A stretch of 25,906 nt of DNA, taken from an uncultured Oscillospiraceae bacterium. GTDB lineage: Bacteria > Bacillota > Clostridia > Oscillospirales > Oscillospiraceae. A program made the position numbers and the translations under genes. The notes under the pieces are model-generated. The model did no database searches and was not told the DNA's origin. It saw only the letters and a list, made by a program, of their open reading frames with translations. Below are positions 1 through 6,964 of this stretch, piece by piece. Position 1 is the first letter of the stretch. Each line of letters opens with the position of its first letter. The stretch lies in NCBI GenBank assembly GCA_910579485.1, contig CAJTVO010000008.1:1-25906 (forward strand). Reading direction: 5' to 3'.

Positions 1-411
1 GTGGGCATGAAGGACCGCGGCGTCTACGAGACCCCCGGCGGCACCATCCTCTACCGGGCCCACGAGGTGCTGGAGATGATCACCCTGGATAAAGATACCA
101 AGCATATGAAGAGCAAGCTGGCGGTGGATTTCGCCGATCTTGTCTATAACGGAAAATGGTTCACCACCCTGCGGGAGTGCCTCCAGGCCTTCGCCGTCAA
201 GACCCAGGAGCACGTCACCGGTCAGGTGAAGCTGAAGCTCTACAAGGGCAACATCATCACCTCCTCCGTCACCAGCCCCGAGAGCCTGTACTCCGAGAAG
301 CTGGTCACCTTCGAGGAGAGCGACTATAACCAGAATGACGCCACCGGCTTCATCAACCTCTGGGGCCTCCCCGACACCGTCCAGGCGTACCGGGAGCAGG
401 GGAAGCTGTAA
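1..411 (+). CDS. argG: Argininosuccinate synthase, C-terminal part (cut by window edge)
   Basis: This is the last 136 codons of argininosuccinate synthase, which joins citrulline and aspartate using ATP in the penultimate step of arginine synthesis. The family normally has about 400 residues, so roughly two thirds of the gene lies left of the window; the GTG at base 1 is an internal codon, not a start. Recognisable C-terminal segments are the YETPGGTIL stretch near residues 9-17, LVYNGKWFTTLRECL near 47-61, the VTGQVKLKLYKGN strand near 72-84, SPESLYSEKLVTFEE near 92-106 and the YNQNDATGFINLWGLP end near 109-124. It is the first visible gene of the arginine cluster and ends in TAA directly against the next open frame. 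Identification is firm; promoter and N-terminal ATP-binding loop cannot be seen. Confidence 0.95.
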   Translation: MGMKDRGVYETPGGTILYRAHEVLEMITLDKDTKHMKSKLAVDFADLVYNGKWFTTLRECLQAFAVKTQEHVTGQVKLKLYKGNIITSSVTSPESLYSEKLVTFEESDYNQNDATGFINLWGLPDTVQAYREQGKL

Positions 412-1341
412 GTGTCCGGCTGGCTGTGCCACAGCGCGCCGGGTGGGCGGAGCCCCCTCCGGGGAGCGGGGTTCCGCCGCTTTCTGGACGTCTGCTGGCC
501 CCACGCGGACTACTTCACGCTATCCAGCTTCGCCATCCTGTATGACGACCGCTGCGGGCTGAAGGAGGCGCTGCTCCCCTGGTTTGCGGATGTCATCACC
601 ATTGACGAGTGGTTCGGCTACGGTCCCGGCAGCTCCAAAATGCGCGTGTACCGCTATCACGCCTCGCCGGGGTCAAAGGAGGTGTTGCTGTCCTGCTGCC
701 ATGATATTTTCTTCCGGTACGCCCCGTCAACAAAGCATCCCGACCGCCCCACCCGGTATAGAGGCACGCTGGGCGACCTGTGCATCTTCTCCCGGGGAAA
801 GCTGTTTTTCGGCAGTATCTCCCATGAGAGTGAGTGCTTTCTGTATCCTCTGGACGAGGACATGGCCCGGGAAGCCGAAGCCATGGACTGCTGGGGCCCC
901 TGCCTGTGGCGGGATGAGAGGTCCCGGCTGGACATGAAGAAATACGACTGGAAGGACCTCGGCCCACTGGATGATAAGTTTTGGAATCCAAAACTGGCGG
1001 GGGCGGTCCTGCAATGCACGTTCGTCGAGGAGCTGGCGGCCTTTTATGAGGAGCTGCTGGAATGGCCCGCAGTGGAGCGGAGCGCCCAACGGGTGCGGCT
1101 GCGCTCGGAAGAGACCGGTGTGGAGCTGACGGTCGAATACGCGGAGGACTATATCCCTCCGATGTGGCCCGCCGCGCCGGGGAAGCAGCAGGCGATGCTG
1201 TATATCGACTTCCGTTCGGATCTCTATCAGGAGGCCGTGGGCCGTGCCGAGACGCTGGGCGCGTACCTGGCGGAGGAGCGCGCCGGCCAGACGATCCTGC
1301 TGGACCCAGCGGGTCATCCTTTTTCCATTTCCAAAATATGA
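412..1341 (+). CDS. Hypothetical protein with C-terminal VOC (glyoxalase-like) domain
   Basis: The frame encodes 309 residues and begins with GTG immediately after the argG stop, with AGGGGA inside the end of argG as a possible ribosome site. Residues about 198-306 look like a vicinal-oxygen-chelate (glyoxalase/bleomycin-resistance) half: a beta strand and helix (LQCTFVEELAAFYEELL), then AMLYIDFRSDLYQEAVGRAETLGA, ending in the typical QTILLDPAGHPFSI. Residues about 24-180 form a separate segment rich in Trp, Cys and Tyr that I do not recognise. Residues 1-23 are low-complexity and come from GC-rich DNA resembling the intergenic repeats of this genome, so the true start is doubtful and the gene may have lost its original 5' end. 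It lies between argG and argH, but nothing suggests an arginine function. No substrate can be assigned. Confidence 0.6.
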   Translation: MSGWLCHSAPGGRSPLRGAGFRRFLDVCWPHADYFTLSSFAILYDDRCGLKEALLPWFADVITIDEWFGYGPGSSKMRVYRYHASPGSKEVLLSCCHDIFFRYAPSTKHPDRPTRYRGTLGDLCIFSRGKLFFGSISHESECFLYPLDEDMAREAEAMDCWGPCLWRDERSRLDMKKYDWKDLGPLDDKFWNPKLAGAVLQCTFVEELAAFYEELLEWPAVERSAQRVRLRSEETGVELTVEYAEDYIPPMWPAAPGKQQAMLYIDFRSDLYQEAVGRAETLGAYLAEERAGQTILLDPAGHPFSISKI

Positions 1342-1639
1342 TCTGGAAGGGCGGGGGCCAAAAGCGTCTCCGCCGCTTCCTGCTATCTGTCCCGGCTGCA
1401 AGCGGACATCCAATTTTGTGCAGTTGCGGATAACTAACAGGCCCATGCGGAAAAATCTTTATCGGCCCGGAACCTTCCCCGTCTCGCACCCCGGGGAGTT
1501 TGCCCCGCGAGACGGTAGGGGCCGCCAATGACCACGCTGAAATAGAAACTGGAGTTGCACAGAGCGGACGGCAGTACGGTAGACAAAACCAGACCGGGCC
1601 TCGGGCGCAAACTAAACTCTCTCGTAATGAAGGAGGATC

Positions 1640-1671
1640 CTTAAGGAACTACGTTCCTTAAGTGATTTTTT
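1640..1671 (+). terminator. Terminator-like hairpin upstream of argH
   Basis: CTTAAGGAAC (1640-1649) pairs perfectly with GTTCCTTAAG (1653-1662) over a three-base loop, followed by TGATTTTTT. This has the shape of an intrinsic terminator, although the stem is AT-rich. It could end transcription after the VOC-like gene or attenuate entry into argH. Confidence 0.45.
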
Positions 1672-1701
1672 GGGTACTTTTTGTTCACACAAAAAGTACC
1701 C
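1672..1701. repeat. T-rich palindromic element, copy upstream of argH
   Basis: GGGTACTTTTTGT (1672-1684) and ACAAAAAGTACCC (1689-1701) form a perfect 13-bp stem around a TCAC loop. A second element with the same core (TACTTTT...AAAAGTA) lies at 4222-4251 before argJ. The stem sits directly after the preceding terminator-like hairpin. It is either an intergenic repeat family or an RNA control hairpin. Confidence 0.55.
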
Positions 1702-1710
1702 GAGGGGCGT

Positions 1711-1731
1711 CCGGGGGCGAGAAGCCCCCGG
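1711..1731. repeat. GC-rich hairpin CCGGGGGC/GCCCCCGG before argH
   Basis: CCGGGGGC (1711-1718) pairs with GCCCCCGG (1724-1731) over the loop GAGAA. The same hairpin, with loop AAGAA and a 10-bp stem, recurs at 11411-11435 after gdhA, so this is a repeated intergenic motif of the genome. Confidence 0.6.
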
Positions 1732-1794
1732 GCTATCAAATAGAAACGACTTACCGCCGCGCCGGCCGGGCGCGAGAGAAACGAGGAATAAACG

Positions 1795-3180
1795 ATGAAG
1801 CTATGGGGCGGACGGTTCCGCAAAGAGACCGACACGCTGGTCAACGATTTCAACTCCTCCATCCAATTTGACTGCCGTATGTACCGTGAAGATATCGAAG
1901 GCAGTATCGCCCACGCGACCATGCTGGCAGACTGCGGCATCATCTCCGTGGAGGACAGGGAACAGATCATTCAGGGCCTGAAAGACATTTTGGCCGATAT
2001 CGAGGCCGGAAAAATCGAATTTACCGCCGACAACGAGGACATCCACATGAACGTGGAATCCCTTCTGACGGAAAGGATCGGCGCGGCAGGCAAGCGCCTC
2101 CATACCGCCCGCAGCAGGAACGATCAGGTCGCCGTGGACCTCCGCCTCTTCCTCCGCCGGGAGATCGACGAGATCGTCCAGCAGATCCTGGACCTCCAGC
2201 AGGCCGTCCTGGATCAGGCCAGGCAGCATCAGGAGGCCGTGATGCCCGGTTATACCCATTTGCAGAGGGCGCAGCCGGTTTCCTTCGCGCAGCACCTGCT
2301 GGCCTACGGGGAACAGCTCAAGCGGGACGTGACGAGACTGCTGGACTGCAAGGCGCGGATGAACGTCTGCCCTCTGGGCAGCGGGGCGCTGGCGGGGACT
2401 ACCTACCCCATCGACCGCTGGCAGACGGCAAAGCTTCTGGGGTTTGACGCCCCCTGCTCCAACAGTCTGGACGGGGTCAGCGACAGGGATTATGCCATCG
2501 AGCTTCTGAGCGATCTGTCCATCCTGATGATGCACCTGAGCCGGTTTGCGGAGGAGGTCATCCTCTGGTGCAGCTGGGAGTTCAAGTTTATCGAGCTGGA
2601 CGATGCCTATTCTACAGGCAGTTCCATCATGCCGCAGAAGAAGAACCCCGACGTAGCCGAGCTGGTCCGCGGGAAGACGGGCCGGGTCTATGGACACCTT
2701 ATGGGTCTGCTGACCACCATGAAGGGCATCCCTCTGGCATACAACAAGGACATGCAGGAGGACAAGGAGCCGGTATTCGACGCCATCGACACGGTAAAGA
2801 TGTGCCTGCCGGTGTTCGCGGGGATGATCGCCACCATGCGGGTACTGCCGCAGAATATGCGCCGTGCCGCCGGAGGCGGGTTCATCAACGCCACCGACTG
2901 CGCCGATTATCTGACCAAGAAGGGACTTCCCTTCCGGGACGCCTATACTACAGTGGGCAATCTGGTGTACTACTGCACCGAAAAGGGGAAGCTGCTGGAG
3001 GAGCTGACGCTGGAAGAGCTGCGAGGTATCTCTCCCCTCTTCGAGGAGGACGTGTACGAGGCGCTTAGTCTGGAGACCTGTATGGGCCAGCGGAAGAGCT
3101 ACGGCGGTCCCGCTGTAGAGGAGACTACACGGCAGATCAACGAATTAAAATTCTTCATTGAGGAGGCTCGCCATGGGTAA
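1795..3180 (+). CDS. argH: Argininosuccinate lyase
   Basis: The 461-residue product splits argininosuccinate into arginine and fumarate, the last step of the pathway, as a cytoplasmic homotetramer of the fumarase/aspartase superfamily. It starts KLWGGRF as most ArgH proteins do. The superfamily blocks are TARSRNDQV (104-112), PGYTHLQRAQP (151-161, with the conserved catalytic His) and the signature GSSIMPQKKNP (275-285, with the flexible-loop Ser). Length is normal for the family. The ATG follows GAGGAA at suitable spacing. The last codons overlap the start of argC by 8 bases, showing translational coupling. A long palindrome-filled gap precedes the gene, so its expression may be separable from that of argG. 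Confidence 0.97.
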   Translation: MKLWGGRFRKETDTLVNDFNSSIQFDCRMYREDIEGSIAHATMLADCGIISVEDREQIIQGLKDILADIEAGKIEFTADNEDIHMNVESLLTERIGAAGKRLHTARSRNDQVAVDLRLFLRREIDEIVQQILDLQQAVLDQARQHQEAVMPGYTHLQRAQPVSFAQHLLAYGEQLKRDVTRLLDCKARMNVCPLGSGALAGTTYPIDRWQTAKLLGFDAPCSNSLDGVSDRDYAIELLSDLSILMMHLSRFAEEVILWCSWEFKFIELDDAYSTGSSIMPQKKNPDVAELVRGKTGRVYGHLMGLLTTMKGIPLAYNKDMQEDKEPVFDAIDTVKMCLPVFAGMIATMRVLPQNMRRAAGGGFINATDCADYLTKKGLPFRDAYTTVGNLVYYCTEKGKLLEELTLEELRGISPLFEEDVYEALSLETCMGQRKSYGGPAVEETTRQINELKFFIEEARHG

Positions 3181-4126
3181 GCCTGTTGTATATATCGACG
3201 GCAAGGAGGGCACCACCGGCCTGCAGATCTATGACCGGCTGGCAGGACGGGAGGATATCCAGCTCCTTCTCATCGACGAGGACAAGCGGAAGGACGCTTC
3301 CGAGCGGAAGAGGCTGATGAACGAGGCCGATCTGGTCTTCCTCTGCCTGCCGGATGCCGCCGCCGTGGAGGCGGTGGAGCTGGTGGAGAATCCGGCTACC
3401 CGGATCATCGATGCTTCCACCGCCCACCGTACCGCTCCCGGCTGGGTCTATGGCTTCCCGGAGTTGGGGGCGGAACAGAGGGAGGCCATCCGGACGGCGA
3501 AGCGGGTCGCTAATCCGGGGTGCTATGCCACGGGGTTCATCTCCCTGATCGCGCCGCTGGTGCGGCGGGGAGTGCTGGCTCCGGATGCGCCCCTTGCCTG
3601 CCACGCGGTCTCCGGCTATACCGGGGGCGGGAAGAAGGCTATCGCCCAGTATGAGGCGGAGGACCGGGAGGCGGAGCTGGTCAGTCCCCGTCACTACGCG
3701 GTGACGCTGGCCCATAAGCACCTCCCGGAGATGGCGCAGATCTGCGGGCTCACGCGGAAGCCTGTCTTTATGCCCATGATCTGCGATTTCCCGCAGGGTA
3801 TGGTGGTGACGGTGCCGCTGTATCTGGATATGCTGAACGGCAGTCAAAGCCTCGACAGCCTGCGGACGCTTTACCGGGAGTTCTATGCCGGGGCGCGGTT
3901 CGTGACGGTGCGTCCGGACGACGCTCCCGCCTGCGGCTTCATCGGAAGCAATAATCTGGCGGAAACGAACGAACTGCAAATCTTTGTCTGCGGAAACGAT
4001 GAACAAGTCATGCTGGCCGCCCGATTGGATAACCTGGGCAAGGGGGCAAGCGGCGCGGCGGTGCAGAATATGAATATCATGCTGGGCTTCCCGGAGGAGA
4101 CCGGGTTGGATGTGCAGTCACGATAG
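3173..4126 (+). CDS. argC: N-acetyl-gamma-glutamyl-phosphate reductase, type 2
   Basis: The enzyme reduces N-acetylglutamyl phosphate to the semialdehyde with NADPH in the acetylated ornithine branch. The chosen ATG (MGKPVVYIDG) lies 6 bases after AGGAGG and overlaps the argH stop by 8 bases; an in-frame ATG five codons upstream lacks a ribosome site. The product is 317 residues, the size of the shorter type 2 (argC_other) family, and has that family's start VVYIDGKEGTTGLQIYDRL instead of the type 1 GxxGYxG start. NPGCYATG at residues 114-121 contains the catalytic thiol Cys117. STAHRT (82-87), YGFPEL (93-98) and the HKHLPEM segment also fit. It works between ArgB and ArgD, both encoded downstream. 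Confidence 0.95.
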   Translation: MGKPVVYIDGKEGTTGLQIYDRLAGREDIQLLLIDEDKRKDASERKRLMNEADLVFLCLPDAAAVEAVELVENPATRIIDASTAHRTAPGWVYGFPELGAEQREAIRTAKRVANPGCYATGFISLIAPLVRRGVLAPDAPLACHAVSGYTGGGKKAIAQYEAEDREAELVSPRHYAVTLAHKHLPEMAQICGLTRKPVFMPMICDFPQGMVVTVPLYLDMLNGSQSLDSLRTLYREFYAGARFVTVRPDDAPACGFIGSNNLAETNELQIFVCGNDEQVMLAARLDNLGKGASGAAVQNMNIMLGFPEETGLDVQSR

Positions 4127-4138
4127 ACCGGCCCCCCA

Positions 4139-4202
4139 GCACGGCGTGAGCCGTGCGGCCCCACAGAACCCGAAAAGATGTCAGGCGAAACGGAGTTTCG
4201 CC
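4139..4202. repeat. Two small inverted repeats between argC and argJ
   Basis: GCACGGC (4139-4145) pairs with GCCGTGC (4150-4156) over GTGA, and GGCGAAAC (4184-4191) pairs with GTTTCGCC (4195-4202) over GGA. The second is followed within ten bases by a T-rich run (TTTTTCTTTT, 4211-4220) and could act as a weak terminator or attenuator. Function is inferred from shape only. Confidence 0.4.
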
Positions 4203-4221
4203 ATTAAAAGTTTTTCTTTTG

Positions 4222-4251
4222 ATACTTTTCTTTTTTCAAAAAGAAAAGTAT
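4222..4251. repeat. T-rich palindromic element, copy upstream of argJ
   Basis: ATACTTTTCTTTTT (4222-4235) is perfectly complementary to AAAAAGAAAAGTAT (4238-4251). It resembles the element at 1672-1701 in core sequence, stem length and position just before an arginine gene. It ends about 16 bases before the argJ ribosome site. Confidence 0.5.
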
Positions 4252-4279
4252 GTATGCCGAATGTATAGGAGAATCTACC

Positions 4280-5506
4280 ATGAGTCAAATGATTTCCGGC
4301 GGCGTGTGTGCCGCGCAGGGGTTCCGGGCGGCGGGGCTCCATGTGGGCGTTAAGACCCACGCTACTTGGAAGAAGGATGTGGCGCTGATCGTTTCCGACG
4401 TGCCCTGCAGGGCTGCGGCTATGTTCACCAAAAATGTGGTGAAGGCGGCTCCCATCCATGTTACCATGGACCATCTGGCGAAGGGCAGTATCCGGGCCAT
4501 CATCGCCAACAGCGGCAACGCCAACGCCTGCGCCCCCCATGGGGAGGAAAACGCCGGGAAGATGTGCGCGGCGGCGGCGAAGGCCATCGGGTGCGCTCCG
4601 GAGGACGTGCTGGTGTCCTCTACCGGCGTTATCGGGCAGACCATCAACGTGAAGGTCATTGAGGACGGCGTGCCGGAGCTGTACGGCCTGCTGGAACACA
4701 GCGATGAGGCCAGCGACGCGGCGGCCCACGCCATCATGACAACGGATACCACGAAAAAGGAATTTGCCGCCGAGGTGTTCATCGGGGGAACCGCCGTCCA
4801 CATCGGGGGCATCGCCAAGGGCAGCGGGATGATCCATCCCAACATGGGCACCATGCTGTGCTTCCTCACCACCGACTGCGCCATCTCTCAGGAGATGCTC
4901 ACGGAGGCGCTGCACGAGGTGGTGCGGATGACCTTCAACCGGATCAGCGTGGACGGGGATACGTCTACCAACGATACCTGCTGCATTCTGGCAAACGGGA
5001 TGGCGGGTAATGCGGAGATCACGGAGAAGAACGACCGGTATGTGGACTTCGTTATGGCGCTCCATGAGGTGTGCTATCTGCTGGCGCGGTCCATGGCCAA
5101 GGACGGCGAGGGGGCAAAGCACCTTATCACCTGCACCGTCCGGGGGGCGGCTTCCGAGGAGCAGGCGGAGACCATCTCCAAATCCGTTATCTCCTCCACC
5201 CTCACCAAGGCGGCTATCTTCGGGTGCGACGCCAACTGGGGGCGGGTGCTGTGCGCCATGGGCTACTCCGGGGAGAAGTTCGATCCGGAGAAGGTGGACG
5301 TAGCCTTCGCTTCCAAGGCCGGGGATATCCTGGTTTGCCAGGCGGGCCGGGGGCTGGACTTTGACGAGGAGCTGGCAAAGAAGATCCTCACTGAGGATGA
5401 GGTGGACATCGACATCACCATGGCCGAGGGGGATGAGTCCTGCACCTGCTGGGGATGCGACATTACCTACGACTATATTAAGATCAACGGAGATTACCGG
5501 ACTTAA
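4280..5506 (+). CDS. argJ: Glutamate N-acetyltransferase / amino-acid acetyltransferase
   Basis: ArgJ moves the acetyl group from N-acetylornithine to glutamate and, in bifunctional forms, also acetylates glutamate from acetyl-CoA. The start ATG (MSQMISGGV) lies 8 bases after AGGAG; an upstream in-frame ATG at 4250 has no ribosome site. The 408-residue precursor should cleave itself into two chains before the nucleophile Thr191 in HPNMGTMLCFLTTD (187-199); here the preceding residue is Gly where Ala is common. Other family blocks are NSGNANAC (77-84), SSTGVIG (113-119) and KGSGMIHP (180-187). No argA is seen in the window, so bifunctionality is plausible but not proven. The stop is three bases before the parS palindrome. 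Confidence 0.96.
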   Translation: MSQMISGGVCAAQGFRAAGLHVGVKTHATWKKDVALIVSDVPCRAAAMFTKNVVKAAPIHVTMDHLAKGSIRAIIANSGNANACAPHGEENAGKMCAAAAKAIGCAPEDVLVSSTGVIGQTINVKVIEDGVPELYGLLEHSDEASDAAAHAIMTTDTTKKEFAAEVFIGGTAVHIGGIAKGSGMIHPNMGTMLCFLTTDCAISQEMLTEALHEVVRMTFNRISVDGDTSTNDTCCILANGMAGNAEITEKNDRYVDFVMALHEVCYLLARSMAKDGEGAKHLITCTVRGAASEEQAETISKSVISSTLTKAAIFGCDANWGRVLCAMGYSGEKFDPEKVDVAFASKAGDILVCQAGRGLDFDEELAKKILTEDEVDIDITMAEGDESCTCWGCDITYDYIKINGDYRT

Positions 5507-5509
5507 AAA

Positions 5510-5525
5510 TGTTTCACGTGAAACA
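5510..5525. promoter_or_regulatory. parS: parS centromere-like site (ParB/Spo0J binding)
   Basis: The 16-bp sequence TGTTTCACGTGAAACA is identical to the Bacillus subtilis-type parS sequence bound by ParB (Spo0J) in chromosome segregation. The perfect palindrome extends two bases further on each side (5508-5527). It lies in the 86-bp gap between argJ and argB, three bases after the argJ stop. Chromosomal parS sites are normally concentrated near oriC, which suggests that this arginine locus is origin-proximal. An open frame reading MFHVKH through the site is only a by-product of the palindrome. Confidence 0.93.
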
Positions 5526-5535
5526 TTCGTTCCAA

Positions 5536-5559
5536 AAACAGCAACCGGAGTTGCTGTTT
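5536..5559. other. 10-bp hairpin in the argJ-argB gap
   Basis: AAACAGCAAC (5536-5545) pairs perfectly with GTTGCTGTTT (5550-5559) over the tetraloop CGGA. The A-rich left and T-rich right flanks resemble an intrinsic terminator, but only three T follow, so it may be partial termination, RNA processing or an RNA stabiliser between argJ and argB. Confidence 0.45.
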
Positions 5560-5592
5560 GAGGCGCGGAGCCTGTTTCGCGGGGAGGGTGCT

Positions 5593-6456
5593 ATGAATCT
5601 CAATCACAGTGACCGGGCTCAGGTACTGGTGGAGGCGCTGCCTTACATCCAGCGGTACTATGGGAAAACGGTGGTCATCAAATACGGCGGCAACGCCATG
5701 ATAAGCGAAGAATTGAAAAAGGCCGTTATCAGCGACATCATCCTGCTGCGGCTGGTGGGCATCCATGTGGTCGTGGTCCACGGCGGCGGGCCGGAGATCA
5801 ATGAGCTGCTGAAAAAAACCGGCAAGGAGAGCAGGTTCGTCAACGGTCTGCGGTACACGGACGAGGAGACCATGGAGGCCGTACAGATGGTGCTGTGCGG
5901 CAAGGTAAACAAGAATCTGGTCGCCACCCTGAACCGGGCGGGCGGGCAGGCTGTGGGGCTGTGCGGCCTGGACGGCGGGATGCTCAAGGGCGTGCGGCGG
6001 CAGGAGGACGGGGTGGACTACGGCCTGGTGGGCGATATCACCGAGGTCAATCCCAAGGTGATCCAGGACGCCTTCCAGGACGGGTTCATTCCGGTCATTT
6101 CCACGGTGGCCCAGGGGACGGACGCGGAGACCAGCTACAATGTGAACGCGGACACGGCGGCGGCGAAGATCGCCGTGGCGGTGGGCGCGGAGAAGCTGAT
6201 CCTGCTGACGGACGTCCGGGGACTGCTGCGGGACAAGAACGACGAGTCTACGCTGATCTCCCAGGTACGGCTCTCCGAGGTGCCGGAGCTGGTGGGTCAG
6301 GGGATCATCTCCGGGGGGATGATCCCGAAGGTGGAGTGCTGCGTGGACGCCGTTCAGAACGGCGTCCACAGGACCCACATCCTGGATGGGAGGATACCCC
6401 ATTCGATCCTGATCGAGGTGCTGTCCCACGCGGGAATCGGGACTATGATCTGGTAA
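5593..6456 (+). CDS. argB: Acetylglutamate kinase
   Basis: ArgB phosphorylates N-acetylglutamate with ATP, usually the controlled step of the acetylated pathway. The chosen ATG (MNLNHSDRAQ) follows GGAGG by 5 bases. A longer in-frame start at 5509 reads through the parS palindrome and is rejected. The product is 287 residues. Amino-acid kinase motifs are VIKYGGNAM (28-36, Lys30 for phosphates), VVHGGGPEIN (61-70), YNVNADTAAAKIA (182-194) and GGMIPK (241-246). The N-terminal helix before the first strand (VLVEALPYIQRYYGK) and the C-terminal HRTHILDGRIPHSILIEVLSHAGIGTMI region are typical of the arginine-inhibited hexameric enzymes, so feedback inhibition by arginine is likely but inferred. Confidence 0.96.
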   Translation: MNLNHSDRAQVLVEALPYIQRYYGKTVVIKYGGNAMISEELKKAVISDIILLRLVGIHVVVVHGGGPEINELLKKTGKESRFVNGLRYTDEETMEAVQMVLCGKVNKNLVATLNRAGGQAVGLCGLDGGMLKGVRRQEDGVDYGLVGDITEVNPKVIQDAFQDGFIPVISTVAQGTDAETSYNVNADTAAAKIAVAVGAEKLILLTDVRGLLRDKNDESTLISQVRLSEVPELVGQGIISGGMIPKVECCVDAVQNGVHRTHILDGRIPHSILIEVLSHAGIGTMIW

Positions 6457-6472
6457 GGAGGAGGAGAGGTAA

Positions 6473-6925
6473 ATGAAAGCGAGGCGCGCGCTGATTTTCT
6501 GGCTGCTTTCTTTACTCTGCCTGACAGCCTGCGAGGCTGAGATGTCTCTTTCGTACAATCTGAGTACCGGAGATGCTGTAACGGTAACGCTGGATGTGGA
6601 GGATGGGACATATCTTTTCCCAGAAAACAACTGCTTTGTGGTGAAGCGGGACGGTCAGACGCTTTTAACAGGACGATTTGTCCAGTTTGAGGACTACTTT
6701 GATTATATCCTTTCCTTTGAGGAATTGGAGGTCTACGAAATCATACCGGAGGATGATACCCCCACGTATTACTTTTTTGAGGAAAGTTTGGAAGATGGTT
6801 TCCACTTTACTTTCTTAACTCAAGTGGAGGATCAATCCACCGGCGCGGTGGTCACCGCCAGCGGGATCTCCATTGAGGAAGCGGAGGATACCTTCCTGCA
6901 TCTGCACTTTACGGCATTCCACTGA
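6473..6925 (+). CDS. Small predicted lipoprotein inside the arginine cluster
   Basis: The 150-residue product has a positively charged start (MKARR), a hydrophobic stretch and a lipobox LTAC with the Cys at residue 20, so it should be lipid-anchored outside the membrane. The mature part is acidic and predicted mostly beta, with no family I recognise. AGGAGG precedes the ATG, and only 16 bases separate it from argB, so it is likely cotranscribed with the arginine genes. Its base composition (near 50% GC in a sampled stretch) is lower than that of its neighbours, which suggests later acquisition. No arginine-related role can be derived from the sequence. Confidence 0.82.
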   Translation: MKARRALIFWLLSLLCLTACEAEMSLSYNLSTGDAVTVTLDVEDGTYLFPENNCFVVKRDGQTLLTGRFVQFEDYFDYILSFEELEVYEIIPEDDTPTYYFFEESLEDGFHFTFLTQVEDQSTGAVVTASGISIEEAEDTFLHLHFTAFH

Positions 6926-6964
6926 CGGCAGCACTTATTTTTATCAGAAAGGAACGGCTTTCTT

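Larger units (their letters stand above)
1342..1794. other. 453-bp gap with stacked inverted repeats before argH
   Basis: No convincing gene is present. The first 100 bases are GC-rich and featureless apart from short open frames without ribosome sites. Bases 1479-1487 and 1507-1515 form a 9-bp inverted repeat (CCGTCTCGC / GCGAGACGG) enclosing a GGGGAGTTTGCCCC segment. Bases 1640-1731 hold three consecutive hairpins, listed separately. The argH ribosome site (GAGGAA) lies about 7 bases before its ATG. No good sigma-A promoter was found, so argH is probably read through from argG or from an unrecognised start. Confidence 0.6.

Noticed and set aside
1424..1432. DnaA-box-like TGCGGATAA, and TGTGGATAT near 14088
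   Set aside because: They are isolated, imperfect single copies, one inside a coding region; no cluster or AT-rich unwinding region, so no replication origin is called.
1244..1531. Short frame with CPGCK after the VOC-like gene, reminiscent of a zinc knuckle
   Set aside because: There is a single CxxC only, no ribosome site, and it overlaps the VOC-like gene in another frame.
5509..5592. N-terminal extension of argB starting MFHVKH
   Set aside because: It is a translation of the parS palindrome; the ATG at 5593 has a GGAGG site and gives the normal argB length.
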